Shown here one piece after another: positions 53,165-62,276 of a DNA stretch of 64,000 nt. The notes beneath the pieces are model-generated. The model saw only the letters and a list, made by a program, of their open reading frames with translations. It did no database searches and was not told where the DNA came from. Every line of letters begins with the position of its first letter. The first letter of the stretch is position 1. The position numbers were made by a program, and so were the translations under genes. The stretch is from Rhodococcus jostii NBRC 16295 (GTDB lineage Bacteria; Actinomycetota; Actinomycetes; Mycobacteriales; Mycobacteriaceae): assembly GCF_001894825.1 (NCBI RefSeq), contig NZ_BCWY01000007.1:62001-126000 (forward strand). The letters are read 5' to 3'.

Positions 53165-54475
53165 ATGGTTGCCGCGCTCGGGTTCGCCACGATCGTCTGT
53201 TTCCTGGCGCTCGCGTTCAGCCGACGGGTCTCGGTCCTCGTCGCGCTGATCCTCGTGCCCATCACGTTCGCGATCGTCGGCGGCTGGGCCCCCGACCTCG
53301 GGGAGATGGTCGGCGACGGTCTCCTGAAGGTCGCCCCCGTCGCCATCATGATCGCGTTCGCGGTCCTCTACTTCAGTCTGATGGTCGACGTGGGACTGTT
53401 CGATCCCGCGATCCGCCGGGTCGTCCGGTGGGCAGGCGGCAATCCCGCCAAGATCGCCGTCGGAACGGCGGTGCTGACGCTGCTCGTCGCACTCGACGGC
53501 GACGGCACCTCGACGTTCCTGATCACGATCTCGGCGTTGCTGCCGATCTACCAGAAGCTCGGGATGCGACCCGTCGTGCTGACCGGCATCGTCTGCCTCG
53601 CGGCCGGCCTGATGAACATGATTCCCTGGGGCGGCCCGACCGTCCGCGCCATGGCCGCGCTCGACCTGACGAGCGCCGACCTCTTCACACCCGTCCTGCC
53701 CGCGATGGCGGCCGGAGTCCTCTGGGTGCTGTTCGCCGCCTACATGATCGGGCGGGTCGAACGGAAACGACTCGGCGTCACCGAGTTCGCACTTCCCACC
53801 GGTGGCGGTCCCGGCACCCCGCACGTCGCCGACCCGCAGGTGCGTACCGGCCGCCACCGGGCCGTGATGGCGTTCAACACCGTACTCACCCTCGTGCTGA
53901 TCGTGATCCTGTTGTTCCAGCTGGTGCCGTTGGAGGTGGCGTTCGCCATCGCGTTCGCGCTGGCGCTCGTCGTCAACTGCCCGAAGTGGGACGATCAGCA
54001 GGCCCTGTTCGCCAAGCACGGCGGCAACGTCACCATGGTGGTGGTGATGATCCTCGCTGCAGGGGTGCTCACCGGCATCCTCAACGGCACCGGGATGATC
54101 ACCGCGATGGCGCAGACGTTCGTCTCCTGGATCCCCGAGTCGGCCGGCTCGCTGATCCCCGTGATCACCGCGGTGACATCCATGCCACTCAGCCTGGTCT
54201 TCACCCCGGACGCCTACTACTTCGGTGTCGTCCCGGTGCTCGCGGAGACCACCGCATCGTTCGGAGGCGACCCCGCCGAGATCGGCCGCGCCGCGATCCT
54301 CGGCCAGATGACCACCGGTTTCCCGCTCAGCCCGCTGACCGCCTCGACGTTCATCCTGATCGGACTGAGCAAGGTCGATCTGGGCCGGCACCAGCGGTTC
54401 ATCTTCGCCTGGGCCTTCGGGACGACGGTCGTGATGACCGTTGTGGCGCTGCTGACCGGGGCGATCTCGGTGTAG
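53165..54475 (+). CDS. CitMHS-family carboxylate transporter
   Basis: 436 aa from ATG 53165, five bases after AAGGAGG; an earlier frame start at 53123 has no such site. About 11-12 hydrophobic segments; LVALDGDGTSTFLITISALL and NMIPWGGPTVRAMAAL are the conserved carboxylate-binding parts of the citrate-Mg2+/Ca2+ symporter family. The protein imports a tri- or dicarboxylate, possibly as metal complex. Followed by AtuA-like genes, not by citrate lyase genes, so another tricarboxylate-like substrate is possible. Confidence 0.87.
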   Translation: MVAALGFATIVCFLALAFSRRVSVLVALILVPITFAIVGGWAPDLGEMVGDGLLKVAPVAIMIAFAVLYFSLMVDVGLFDPAIRRVVRWAGGNPAKIAVGTAVLTLLVALDGDGTSTFLITISALLPIYQKLGMRPVVLTGIVCLAAGLMNMIPWGGPTVRAMAALDLTSADLFTPVLPAMAAGVLWVLFAAYMIGRVERKRLGVTEFALPTGGGPGTPHVADPQVRTGRHRAVMAFNTVLTLVLIVILLFQLVPLEVAFAIAFALALVVNCPKWDDQQALFAKHGGNVTMVVVMILAAGVLTGILNGTGMITAMAQTFVSWIPESAGSLIPVITAVTSMPLSLVFTPDAYYFGVVPVLAETTASFGGDPAEIGRAAILGQMTTGFPLSPLTASTFILIGLSKVDLGRHQRFIFAWAFGTTVVMTVVALLTGAISV

Positions 54476-54535
54476 CCGTCGGCGACACCCCCGCACGCAC
54501 CACACCACACGACACGACCAAAGGACATCGAGCCC

Positions 54536-55909
54536 GTGACATCATCGAGCACCCGCGGCAGCACCTCGCGGAGCGTGCGACTGGGCGCAGGATCCGGCTT
54601 CTCCGGAGATCGCATCGACCCCGCCCGGCACCTCGCGCAGCACGCCGACCTCGACTACCTGATCTTCGAATGCCTCGGAGAACGCACCGTGGCAGCCGGA
54701 AACTCCCGCCGGCTCCAGAACCCGGATGCGGGCTACGACCCGCTTCTCGCCGCGCGCATGCAGGCGGTGCTTCCGTACACACTCACGTCGGGCACGACGG
54801 TGGTCACCAACGCCGGTGCCGCGAATCCGCTGGCCGCCGCAGAACTGGTCTCCGGCATCGCGTCTCGATTCGCCGAACGACCTGCGCGTGTGGCCGCCGT
54901 GACCGGGGACGATGTGCTCGAGCAGGTTCTGCGCCACGATCCCGTCGTGTGGGAAACGGGCCGGCGCCTGTCCGAGCACGACGACGCACTCGTCAGCGCG
55001 AACGCGTACATCGGAGCCGACGCCGTCGTTCCCGCGCTCGAGCTGGGCGCCGACGTCGTCGTCACCGGCCGGCTGGCAGACCCCTCCCTCTACGTCGCCC
55101 CACTCGCCCACCACTTCGGTTGGAACCTCGACGACCACGAAACCATCGGCGCCTCAACTGCAATCGGCCATCTACTCGAATGCGCCGGACAGCTCACCGG
55201 CGGGTACTACGCGGATCCCGTCACCAAACCCGTGAAGGGCATGGCGAATCTCGGGTTCCCGTTCGCCGACGTCCGCGCCGACGCATCGGCGACCTTCGGC
55301 AAGCTCGACGGCTCCGGCGGCATACTCACCGAGCGGACCTGCGCCGAGCAACTCCTGTACGAGGTGGGCGATCCCACGTCATACCTCACGCCGGACGTCA
55401 CCGCGGACTTCGGCACCGTGTCGTTCACCGGCGTCGGACCCGACCGAGTCGAGATCAGCGGTGCCACCGGGCGCCCCCGCCCCGAACAGTTGAAGGTCAC
55501 GCTCGGCTTCCGCGGCGGCTGGCTCGGCGAAGGCCAGATCAGCTACGCCGGTCCGCGCGCCTACCCGCGCGCCCGGCTCGCCGCCGACATCGTCACCGAG
55601 CGTCTCGTGGACGTACACGGCCTCCGCGAAGACAGCATCGCCGTCGAATACATCGGCGCCGGTGCCGCTTTCCGCGGACTCGACGACGACACCGACGCCC
55701 GCGAGGTACGCGTGCGGGTCACCGCCCGCGTACAGACACCCGAGGAAGCCGACCTCGTCGGCTGGGAGGTGGAGAGCCTGTACACCAACGGACCGGCCGG
55801 CGGGGGCGGTGCCCGACGCTCGTCGACCGAGGTGCTCGCGATCCGGTCGTGCACCATCCCCCGCCACCTCGTGTCCACGCAGGTGCATCTCACGGAGGTC
55901 GCGCGATGA
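54536..55909 (+). CDS. AtuA family (DUF1446) protein
   Basis: 457 aa, GTG start. AtuA/DUF1446 landmarks: LGAGSGFSGDRIDPARHL at the N terminus, DYLIFECLGERTVA near 38-52, TNAGAANPLAA near 84-95 and VVTGRLADPSLY near 178-190. The family is needed in acyclic terpene (citronellol/geraniol) use but its reaction is not established; members also occur next to tricarboxylate transporters. The stop overlaps the next gene (ATGA). Confidence 0.87.
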   Translation: MTSSSTRGSTSRSVRLGAGSGFSGDRIDPARHLAQHADLDYLIFECLGERTVAAGNSRRLQNPDAGYDPLLAARMQAVLPYTLTSGTTVVTNAGAANPLAAAELVSGIASRFAERPARVAAVTGDDVLEQVLRHDPVVWETGRRLSEHDDALVSANAYIGADAVVPALELGADVVVTGRLADPSLYVAPLAHHFGWNLDDHETIGASTAIGHLLECAGQLTGGYYADPVTKPVKGMANLGFPFADVRADASATFGKLDGSGGILTERTCAEQLLYEVGDPTSYLTPDVTADFGTVSFTGVGPDRVEISGATGRPRPEQLKVTLGFRGGWLGEGQISYAGPRAYPRARLAADIVTERLVDVHGLREDSIAVEYIGAGAAFRGLDDDTDAREVRVRVTARVQTPEEADLVGWEVESLYTNGPAGGGGARRSSTEVLAIRSCTIPRHLVSTQVHLTEVAR

Positions 55910-56229
55910 CGACAACAGCAGCAGCAGTCCGGCGAGTCGACGACCTCGCGGACGTCCGGGCGGGCGACAAGGGTGACACGCTCATCGTCGCCGTTCTCGC
56001 CCGAGACCCCGACGCCTACGCCCATCTCACGTCGAGGCTCACCGAGGACGTGGTTGCCGCGCACTACGGCGAACTGATCACCGGGCGGGCCCGGCGCACC
56101 TGCCAGCCGAACCTGATGGCGATGGTGTTCGAGTTGCCCGGTGTCCTCGGTGGCGGCGTCACCGGTTCACCCGTCCTCGACGGACACGGCAAGACGCTGG
56201 GGTACCACCTGCTGAGCCTCGAGGTGTGA
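55906..56229 (+). CDS. AtuA-like ferredoxin-fold small protein
   Basis: 107 aa from ATG 55906, overlapping the AtuA gene by four bases. Contains ADVRAGDKGDTLIVAVLARD, the RxGDKGD signature of the short domain that is fused to or encoded next to AtuA proteins, then LTEDVVAAHYGELITG. Probably forms a complex with AtuA. Its 3' end is six bases from the convergent isomerase gene. Confidence 0.82.
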   Translation: MTTTAAAVRRVDDLADVRAGDKGDTLIVAVLARDPDAYAHLTSRLTEDVVAAHYGELITGRARRTCQPNLMAMVFELPGVLGGGVTGSPVLDGHGKTLGYHLLSLEV

Positions 56230-56235
56230 GACTGC

Positions 56236-57018
56236 CTAGATGCAGGCGAACGCCGCCTCGAACGCGTCGAGCGCGTCGTCCGGGTCATTCTTCGCCCAGC
56301 CCTCGAGTCCGACCACCCCGGTGTAGCCGAGGTCGCGGAGGGCGGAAGCGATGGCCGGGTAATGGATTTCGCCGGTGCCCGGTTCGCAGCGGCCGGGGAC
56401 GTCGGCGACCTGGATCTCCCCGATATAGGGCAGGGCTTCCCGGACGAGTTCGATGAGGTTCCCCTCCCCGATCTGCGCGTGGTACAGGTCCAGATTCATC
56501 CGCAGATGCGGGCTGTCGACCGCCCGGACGAGAGCGAGGGTGTCGGCTGCGGTCCCGAACGGGGTGCCGGGATGATCGACGGCGAGGTTGAGGTTCTCGA
56601 GCGTGAACACCCGGCCTGCCTGCTCACCGAGTTCGGCGACCTTCCGCAGGGTGTCGGCGGCGGTGAGCCACATTGCGGGTGTGACGGTGTCGACGGGCCG
56701 GACGGGCAGACCCTTGGCGTCGAGTCCGGTCCCGTGCAGGTTCAGTCGCGGGCAGTCGAGCCGCTTCGCCACGTCGAGGGACCGGCGGGCAGTGGTGAGC
56801 AGGGCGTCGATGCCGTCGGGTTCGGTGAGATCACCCTCCAGATATCCGGTCATGGAGGAGAATTCGGCGCCGCTGGCGGCGAGGGCGTCGACGTCCTTGG
56901 TGGACCAGTCCCAGATCTCCACCTGGAGTCCGCGTTCGGTGATGCCGCGGACGCGGTCGAGGAACGGCAGGTCCAGGTAGAGCATTTCCGCGCTGGCGGC
57001 GAGCGCATAGGTGGTCAT
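56236..57018 (-). CDS. hydroxypyruvate isomerase-like TIM-barrel protein
   Basis: 260 aa from ATG 57018; a GTG at 57027 overlapping the upstream stop (GTGA) is also possible. Xylose-isomerase-like barrel with LTRGLQVEIWDWSTKD-like start (GLQVEIWDWS), CPRLNLHGTG, TLENLN (metal Glu), MNLDLYHAQIGEGNL and GEIQVADVPGR, then GVVGLEGW; the order matches hydroxypyruvate isomerase (Hyi). Pairs with the Gfo/Idh gene upstream, so it may act on the resulting keto sugar acid. Confidence 0.82.
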   Translation of the reverse strand: MTTYALAASAEMLYLDLPFLDRVRGITERGLQVEIWDWSTKDVDALAASGAEFSSMTGYLEGDLTEPDGIDALLTTARRSLDVAKRLDCPRLNLHGTGLDAKGLPVRPVDTVTPAMWLTAADTLRKVAELGEQAGRVFTLENLNLAVDHPGTPFGTAADTLALVRAVDSPHLRMNLDLYHAQIGEGNLIELVREALPYIGEIQVADVPGRCEPGTGEIHYPAIASALRDLGYTGVVGLEGWAKNDPDDALDAFEAAFACI

Positions 57019-57023
57019 CGGGG

Positions 57024-58079
57024 TCACCGGTCCAGGTCGACGGCGGAACCGGTCTCGACGCTGCGGATGCAGGCGAGCGCGATCGACAGCGCGGTCCGGG
57101 CGTCCTGGCCCGTGACGACCGCCGGGGTGCCGCCGCGGACGGCGTCGACGAACGCGGTCAGTTCGCCCACGTAGGCGGAGTGCAGGAGGTCGGTGTCGCG
57201 GCGCGAGGTGTCGGCGTGCAGGCCGTCGGGGCCGTAGTAGGTCATGTCGGTACTGCGCCCGTTCCCGGCGGTCACCATGCCGCCGGAACCGAAAACCTCT
57301 GCGCGGACGTCGTATCCGTACAGCGCGCTGAAGCTCGCGTCCGCGGTGGCGATGGCCCCGTTGTCGAATTGGACGGTCACGACGGCGGTGTCGAGGTGGC
57401 CCGCCTTCTTGGCGTCCGGCCGGATCAGGGCGTCGGCGATCGCGTGCACCCGCACCGGGCGGGCACCCGGGTTGAGGAAGCAGAGGGTGTCGAAGTCGTG
57501 AATGAGCGTTTCGAGGAAGATCGTCCACTGCGGGACGCGTGCCGCGTCGGCGGTGTAGGGGCCGGGGTCGCGGGTCAGGGACCGCAGGAGCTGCGGGGTT
57601 CCGACCTTCTGCGCGTCGATGGCCGCGCGGGCGGCGGCGAATCCGGGAGCGAACCGCCGGTTGAACCCGACCTGCAGCACGATGTCGGCGGCGGCGGCGG
57701 CCGTGATGGCGCGGTCGGCGTCCTCGAGGGTCACGGCCATCGGCTTCTCGACGAACACGTGCTTACCGGCGGCCGCGGCGGCGACGACCAGGTCGGTGTG
57801 ACTGCGCGCGGGGGCGGTGATCAGCACGGCGTCGATCTCGTCGGCGGTGAGCACGTCGTCCACGGTCGCCGTGGCGAAGGGCGCGCCCAGCGCGGCGGCG
57901 AGACGCTGCGCCGACTCCTCGACCGGGTCGCTGACCGCGACGAGCGTCGCCCCCGGGACGTGGCGGGCCACGACCTCCGCATGGTGGGAGCCGATGCGTC
58001 CGGCGCCGATCGTCGCGATCCGTACGGGGTGGGTAGTGGGCGTCGTCGAGCGGGCGGTTGCGGCGTCGGTGAGTGACAT
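57024..58079 (-). CDS. Gfo/Idh/MocA oxidoreductase, inositol 2-dehydrogenase-like
   Basis: 351 aa. A 19-residue N-terminal extension precedes the NAD loop GAGRIGSHHAEVVA; VFVEKPMAVT carries the catalytic-region Lys, and QVGFNRRFAPGF plus the DFDTLCFL His/Asp region match inositol/scyllo-inositol dehydrogenases (IolG-like). The operator copy 2 sits 42-57 bases before its start. Co-transcribed with the Hyi-like gene. Confidence 0.87.
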   Translation of the reverse strand: MSLTDAATARSTTPTTHPVRIATIGAGRIGSHHAEVVARHVPGATLVAVSDPVEESAQRLAAALGAPFATATVDDVLTADEIDAVLITAPARSHTDLVVAAAAAGKHVFVEKPMAVTLEDADRAITAAAAADIVLQVGFNRRFAPGFAAARAAIDAQKVGTPQLLRSLTRDPGPYTADAARVPQWTIFLETLIHDFDTLCFLNPGARPVRVHAIADALIRPDAKKAGHLDTAVVTVQFDNGAIATADASFSALYGYDVRAEVFGSGGMVTAGNGRSTDMTYYGPDGLHADTSRRDTDLLHSAYVGELTAFVDAVRGGTPAVVTGQDARTALSIALACIRSVETGSAVDLDR

Positions 58080-58120
58080 GGATGCGCTCCAGAGCGGTGG
58101 AAGGGTGCAGGTCGAGTCGA

Positions 58121-58136
58121 ACTAGTACGTTCTAGT
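58121..58136. promoter_or_regulatory. LacI-type operator, copy 2
   Basis: ACTAG-TACGTT-CTAGT, exact reverse complement of 47967-47982. Lies in the divergent space between the inositol-dehydrogenase-like gene (-) and the LacI gene (+), downstream of a possible - strand promoter (TTGACC / TACGGT, 17-base spacing). Confidence 0.75.
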
Positions 58137-58221
58137 CCTGAACCGTAGAACTCGTGCGATCATTGGTCAAGAGCGGCTTCGAGCGGACGAGCACGGGCCC
58201 CCGAAGACAGGAGCCGTGTAC

Positions 58222-59247
58222 GTGGCCGACCCGGCAGGCGGATCGACCGGTGGCGCACGTCCGACGATGGGCGATGTCGCGCGAGCGGCCGGCGTCTCGA
58301 CAGCGCTGGTCTCGATCGTGATGCGGGGCGTTCCGGGCGCCAGCGACGCCACCCGCCGGCGGGTGCTCGAGATCGCCGACGACATGGGCTACGTCCCGGA
58401 CCGTCGCGCGCAGAAATTGCGGCAATCCAGTTCCCGGCTCCTCGGAGTCGTGTTCGAACTGCAGCAGCCGTTCCACGGCGATCTCGTCGAGCAGATCTAC
58501 GCGGCGGCCTCACGCCGCGGATACGACGTCATGCTCAGCGCGGTCGCCCCGAGTCGCGCCGAGAAGGTCGCGGTGCAGGCGCTGATGCGAGAACGATGCG
58601 AGGCCGCGATCCTCCTCGGGTCCCGCTTCGACGCCGATGCGCTCGGCGAACTGGCCGACCGCGTGCCCTCCCTCGTGGTGGCGCGCGCGAGCGGCCTGCC
58701 CGGGGTCGGTGCCGTCCGCGGTGACGACGTCACCGGTATCACCCTCGCCGTCGATCACCTCACCGAACTCGGGCACCGGCACATCGCGCACATCGACGGC
58801 GCCGACGCCCCCGGCGGCCCCGACCGCCGGGCCGGCTTCCTGGCCGCGATGGACCGGCACGGGCTGTCGGGAACGGCAACGGTGGTGGCCGGTGGTCCCA
58901 CGGAAACCGAAGGCGCACAGGGAATGCAGGAACTCCTCGAGCTGACCGCTCCCCCGACCGCCGTGGTCGCGTTCAACGACCGGTGCGCCACCGGTGTGCT
59001 GGACCTCCTGGTCCGCCGCGGCCGCGACGTGCCCGCCGACATCTCCGTCGTGGGCTACGACGACTCCCGGCTGGCGAAGATTCCGCACGTGCAGATGACG
59101 ACGATCTCCCAGGACGCGGCGCAGATGGCCGAGGCCGCCGTCGACGGCGCGCTGGCTCAGATCGCCGGCGACAAGGCCGTCGACCTCGTGCTCGCACCGC
59201 ACCTCGTCCGGCGCGCGACCACCGGACCCGTCCCCCGGTCTTCCTAG
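58222..59247 (+). CDS. LacI-family transcriptional regulator
   Basis: 341 aa from GTG 58222, eight bases after AGGAG (58209-58213); a GTG at 58216 is too close. LacI HTH: MGDVARAAGVSTALVSIVMR near 16-35 with the hinge RRAQKLRQ near 58-65; periplasmic-binding-like effector domain from about 68. Divergent from the polyol gene at 58079 with the palindrome between, and the same palindrome precedes the gene at 48021: very likely a repressor of both sets. Its 3' end overlaps the convergent VOC gene by four bases. Confidence 0.9.
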   Translation: MADPAGGSTGGARPTMGDVARAAGVSTALVSIVMRGVPGASDATRRRVLEIADDMGYVPDRRAQKLRQSSSRLLGVVFELQQPFHGDLVEQIYAAASRRGYDVMLSAVAPSRAEKVAVQALMRERCEAAILLGSRFDADALGELADRVPSLVVARASGLPGVGAVRGDDVTGITLAVDHLTELGHRHIAHIDGADAPGGPDRRAGFLAAMDRHGLSGTATVVAGGPTETEGAQGMQELLELTAPPTAVVAFNDRCATGVLDLLVRRGRDVPADISVVGYDDSRLAKIPHVQMTTISQDAAQMAEAAVDGALAQIAGDKAVDLVLAPHLVRRATTGPVPRSS

Positions 59248-59609
59248 GTCGACGACCAGACGCCGAGTTCGTTTCCGCTCGGGTCGGTGAAATGAAAGCG
59301 ACGACCACCGGGGAAGTCGTAGGGCCCGTTGACGACACTGCCGCCGGCCGCGCGCACCGCGTCCGCCGACGCGTCGAGGTCCTCCGAATACAGCAACACG
59401 AACGGTCCGCCGGTGGGCCGGGGTTCGGGCACCTGCAGCAGTCCCCCGACCTCCTGCCCGTCCGCCCCGACGATTCCCGCGTACTGCGGGCCGTAGTCGT
59501 TGAACTCCCAGCCGAAGGCCGCACGGTAGAACGCTTCGCATTCTGCGAGGTCCGTGACCGACAGCTCCACGTAGTTCAGTCGATGATGATCTGCGCCGGA
59601 AGGTGACAT
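59244..59609 (-). CDS. VOC-family (glyoxalase-like) protein
   Basis: 121 aa. One vicinal-oxygen-chelate module pair: LNYVELSVTDLAECEAFYRA at the start, YSEDLDASADAVRAAGGSV and FTDPSGNELGVW at the end; the final Glu is a usual metal ligand. Small members of this family are often dioxygenase- or lyase-like or antibiotic-binding. Nine bases after the ligase gene, last of the overlapping - strand operon. Confidence 0.82.
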   Translation of the reverse strand: MSPSGADHHRLNYVELSVTDLAECEAFYRAAFGWEFNDYGPQYAGIVGADGQEVGGLLQVPEPRPTGGPFVLLYSEDLDASADAVRAAGGSVVNGPYDFPGGRRFHFTDPSGNELGVWSST

Positions 59610-59618
59610 GCCGGAACT

Positions 59619-61004
59619 CTAACCGGCGATGCCGTTCGCCAGGGTGACGGCGAGCGCCTGACGGTCGAGTTTGCCGCGCGGTGTCCGCGGCAGGCTGTCC
59701 ACCACGAGAACCTGCACCGGCATGCTCGGGCTCGGCAGCGTGGCTCGCAGGTGCCGCCAGATGTCGGCGGAACCGGGGGCGTCACCGTCCACCACGATCG
59801 CGGCGGCCGGCGCCTCACCCATCCGACTGTCGGGCACTCCGATGCACGCGGCCTCCACGACCCCGGTGATTGCGATCAGGGCGGCTTCGACGGCGGCGGG
59901 TTCCACGTTGAGCCCGGCCCGGATCAGCGTGTCGCTGTCCCGGCCGAACAGGTGCAGGCCGGTGCCGACCACCCGGCCGCGGTCGCCCACCGTCATCCAC
60001 CCGTCGGATGGTCCGTCCACCACGCCGTTGTCGGTGAGGTACCCGTCGAACAGCATGTCGCTGCGCACGTGGACCAGGCCGTCGCGGATCTCCACGTCGA
60101 CGCCGTCGAACAGTTCCCCGGCCGAATGCTCGTCGGCGGCACCGAGCCCCCGATCGAAGGACACGAAGCTCAGTTCGGATGCCCCGTAGAAGTGCACGAG
60201 CGACGCAGCGGGCAACACGTCCTGCAACGCCTGACGCCCCGGGCGCGGCCAGCGGGCAGCCGAGGACAGCACCTCCCGGACACTGCCGACCGGACCGATC
60301 CCCGACCGCACGACGTCCCAGGCGATGGTCGGTACCGAATACAGATGCGTCGGATCATCGAGCAGTGACTGCGTGACCGGGCGCAGATCCACCGTCGCGC
60401 CGCGGGTGAGGGCGTGCAACGCGCCGTACAGGAAATGGGTGTGGTCGAGGACTCCGGGCACCGACACCCGGTCCCGTCCGGCGATGTCGAAGGTCTGATC
60501 GGAGCGATCGAGTGTGGTGGCCCACGATCGCTGGTTGCGCACGAACAGCTTCGGTTCACCGGTGGTGCCGGAGGTGATGCCGACCAGCAACTCGGCGCCG
60601 GGATGCGCTCGGACCGCGACGCCGTCGGACTCCAGGCTGTCGGCGGTCTCGATGACGCCGTCGAATCCCAGTCTGCGCAACCTCTTGTGCTGGTTCGGCG
60701 CGGCCACGACAGCGCCCGGCTTCGCGAGTTCGAGTACCCGTGTCAGCTGCGCGGGCAGCAGGTGCCGATGCAGCAGCACCACGCTGACGCCCGCGTGCAT
60801 CGCCGCCGTCACCGCGACCAGTGACCCGACGTCCGACGTCGGCAGCACGGCGACCCGGTTCATGCCGTCGAGTCCGGCTGCGGTGCGAGCGACCCTGGAC
60901 CAGAAGACGCCGTAGTCGACGGTCTCCCGAGCGGACACCACCGCGGCCGTGTCCGGGTTCTCGGCCGCGCGCGCCGCGATCCGCTCGGCCGGCAACTCAG
61001 TCAT
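59619..61004 (-). CDS. AMP-forming acyl-CoA ligase-like protein
   Basis: 461 aa, short for the family. Motifs: LLVGITSGTTGEPKLFVRNQ (P-loop), VHFYGASELSFVSF, MTVGDRGRVVGTGLHLFGRD and the late LPRTPRGKLDRQAL lysine. Activates a carboxylic acid as acyl-AMP and then CoA ester. The start overlaps the ECF permease gene by 8 bases. A related ligase is cut by the right window edge; both lie in the same operon as a thiolase and the transporter. Confidence 0.85.
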   Translation of the reverse strand: MTELPAERIAARAAENPDTAAVVSARETVDYGVFWSRVARTAAGLDGMNRVAVLPTSDVGSLVAVTAAMHAGVSVVLLHRHLLPAQLTRVLELAKPGAVVAAPNQHKRLRRLGFDGVIETADSLESDGVAVRAHPGAELLVGITSGTTGEPKLFVRNQRSWATTLDRSDQTFDIAGRDRVSVPGVLDHTHFLYGALHALTRGATVDLRPVTQSLLDDPTHLYSVPTIAWDVVRSGIGPVGSVREVLSSAARWPRPGRQALQDVLPAASLVHFYGASELSFVSFDRGLGAADEHSAGELFDGVDVEIRDGLVHVRSDMLFDGYLTDNGVVDGPSDGWMTVGDRGRVVGTGLHLFGRDSDTLIRAGLNVEPAAVEAALIAITGVVEAACIGVPDSRMGEAPAAAIVVDGDAPGSADIWRHLRATLPSPSMPVQVLVVDSLPRTPRGKLDRQALAVTLANGIAG

Positions 61005-61599
61005 CGTCCACTCCCCGCGCGACGAGGGCGTCGCCCATCGCGTCGGCGGTCCGCAGTGCGCGGACCAGGACGGGCGTGGCGAGCGCCGTCATCGACCACT
61101 CCAACCCGCGAGCCTTCCGCGCCTGCGCCACCTCCTGCACGATCCCGGTCAGCAGCGGGATGCACCGGATCGTCAGTGCGAGCAGCAAACCGATCCGATC
61201 CGGATCGACCCCGAACCGCCGCAGCGGCCCGAGTGCGCGCGACACGGTGTCGAGCATGTCTGTCACCCGGGTGGTGAGCGTGACCAGCGCCGCGAGCGCC
61301 ACCGAGATCAGCAGCACCCCGCACACGACGACGGCCCGCGCGGGCGAGGTGATCCACACCTGGAACACGGCGATGATCAACAACATCCACACCACCGGAC
61401 GCAACTGCGCGACCGCAACGGTCCACGGGATGCGGGCCACCGCGAACAATGCCCCCACCGCCAGGACGACGACACCGACCTCGAGCGGGGTCCGAGCGAA
61501 CACAGTGGCCGCCAGGATCGACACGATCAACAGCACCAGTTTCAGGCCGGCCGGCATCCTGTGCAGCAGCGAGTCGCCGGGCCGGTACAGGCCGATCAT
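60997..61599 (-). CDS. ECF transporter T component (EcfT/BioN/CbiQ family)
   Basis: 200 aa, five to six hydrophobic segments. N-terminal GLYRPGDSLLHRMPAGLKLV and the late coupling helices with QARKARGLE and ALVARGVDD, the Ala-Arg-Gly motifs that contact the ATPase in energy-coupling-factor transporters. Works with an EcfA ATPase (encoded upstream, 4-base overlap) and a substrate-specific S component not found in the window. Single small T with a single ATPase is the BioMNY-like layout, so biotin is a candidate cargo. Confidence 0.82.
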   Translation of the reverse strand: MIGLYRPGDSLLHRMPAGLKLVLLIVSILAATVFARTPLEVGVVVLAVGALFAVARIPWTVAVAQLRPVVWMLLIIAVFQVWITSPARAVVVCGVLLISVALAALVTLTTRVTDMLDTVSRALGPLRRFGVDPDRIGLLLALTIRCIPLLTGIVQEVAQARKARGLEWSMTALATPVLVRALRTADAMGDALVARGVDDD

Positions 61600-62276
61600 T
61601 CGACCAACGCCCGGTAGGCGGGGAGGGCGTCGTCGGGGCTGCCGTCGAACGCGACGAGTCCGTCGTCGATGACGATGACCCGCTCGAAACTCTCCAGCAG
61701 CGCCAGTTGGTGTGTCACGACGATCACCTGTTGATCCATCGAATCGAGTGCGTCGGCGACGACGCGGGCGTTGCGCAGATCCAGCAGCGTGGTCGGCTCG
61801 TCGGCGATGATCACCTCGGGCCTGCGGATGAGGACGGCACCGATCGCGAGCAACTGCTTCTGCCCGCCGGACAGCAGGTGCGCGGGATGCTCGGCGTGCT
61901 TGTCGAGCCGGAACCGGACCAGGATCTCCTCGACGCGGGCCGCGACCTCCGGCTTGCTCAGACCCGACCGGCGCAGGGAGAACGCCAGGTCCTCGGACAC
62001 CGTGGGCATCACGATCTGGGTGTCCGGGTCGGTGAACACGAACCCCACCTTGCGCCGCACCTGCGCGCCCTTCTTCGCGGCGTCGATGCCGTCGACCGTG
62101 ACGGTGCCGGAGGTGGGTTTCAGCAACCCGTTGATCATCCGCGCCAGGGTCGACTTGCCGGAACCGTTGGATCCGATGATGCCGACGCGGCGTTCCGAGA
62201 ACCGGAGGTCGACGCCGCGCAGCACCGGGCGGTCGCCGAAGGCATGGCTCACCGAGTCGAAGACGATCTCACTCAC
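61596..62276 (-). CDS. ECF transporter ATPase (EcfA/BioM family)
   Basis: 226 aa from GTG 62276, overlapping the thiolase stop by four bases. Walker A GSNGSGKST near 36-44, signature LSGGQKQ, Walker B VIIADEPT and switch His in VVTHQ. The Q-loop region shows FVFTDPDTQIVMPTVSEDLA, the PDxQ segment characteristic of ECF ATPases (CbiO, BioM). Only one ATPase gene is present, so a homodimer is expected. Confidence 0.88.
   Translation of the reverse strand: MSEIVFDSVSHAFGDRPVLRGVDLRFSERRVGIIGSNGSGKSTLARMINGLLKPTSGTVTVDGIDAAKKGAQVRRKVGFVFTDPDTQIVMPTVSEDLAFSLRRSGLSKPEVAARVEEILVRFRLDKHAEHPAHLLSGGQKQLLAIGAVLIRRPEVIIADEPTTLLDLRNARVVADALDSMDQQVIVVTHQLALLESFERVIVIDDGLVAFDGSPDDALPAYRALVE

Noticed and set aside
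53110..54535. Long + strand frame across the CitMHS gene, joining the small AtuA-like gene
   Set aside because: Only its last 107 codons (55906-56229) are a real protein; the rest is an Arg/Pro-rich out-of-frame reading of the CitMHS and AtuA genes.
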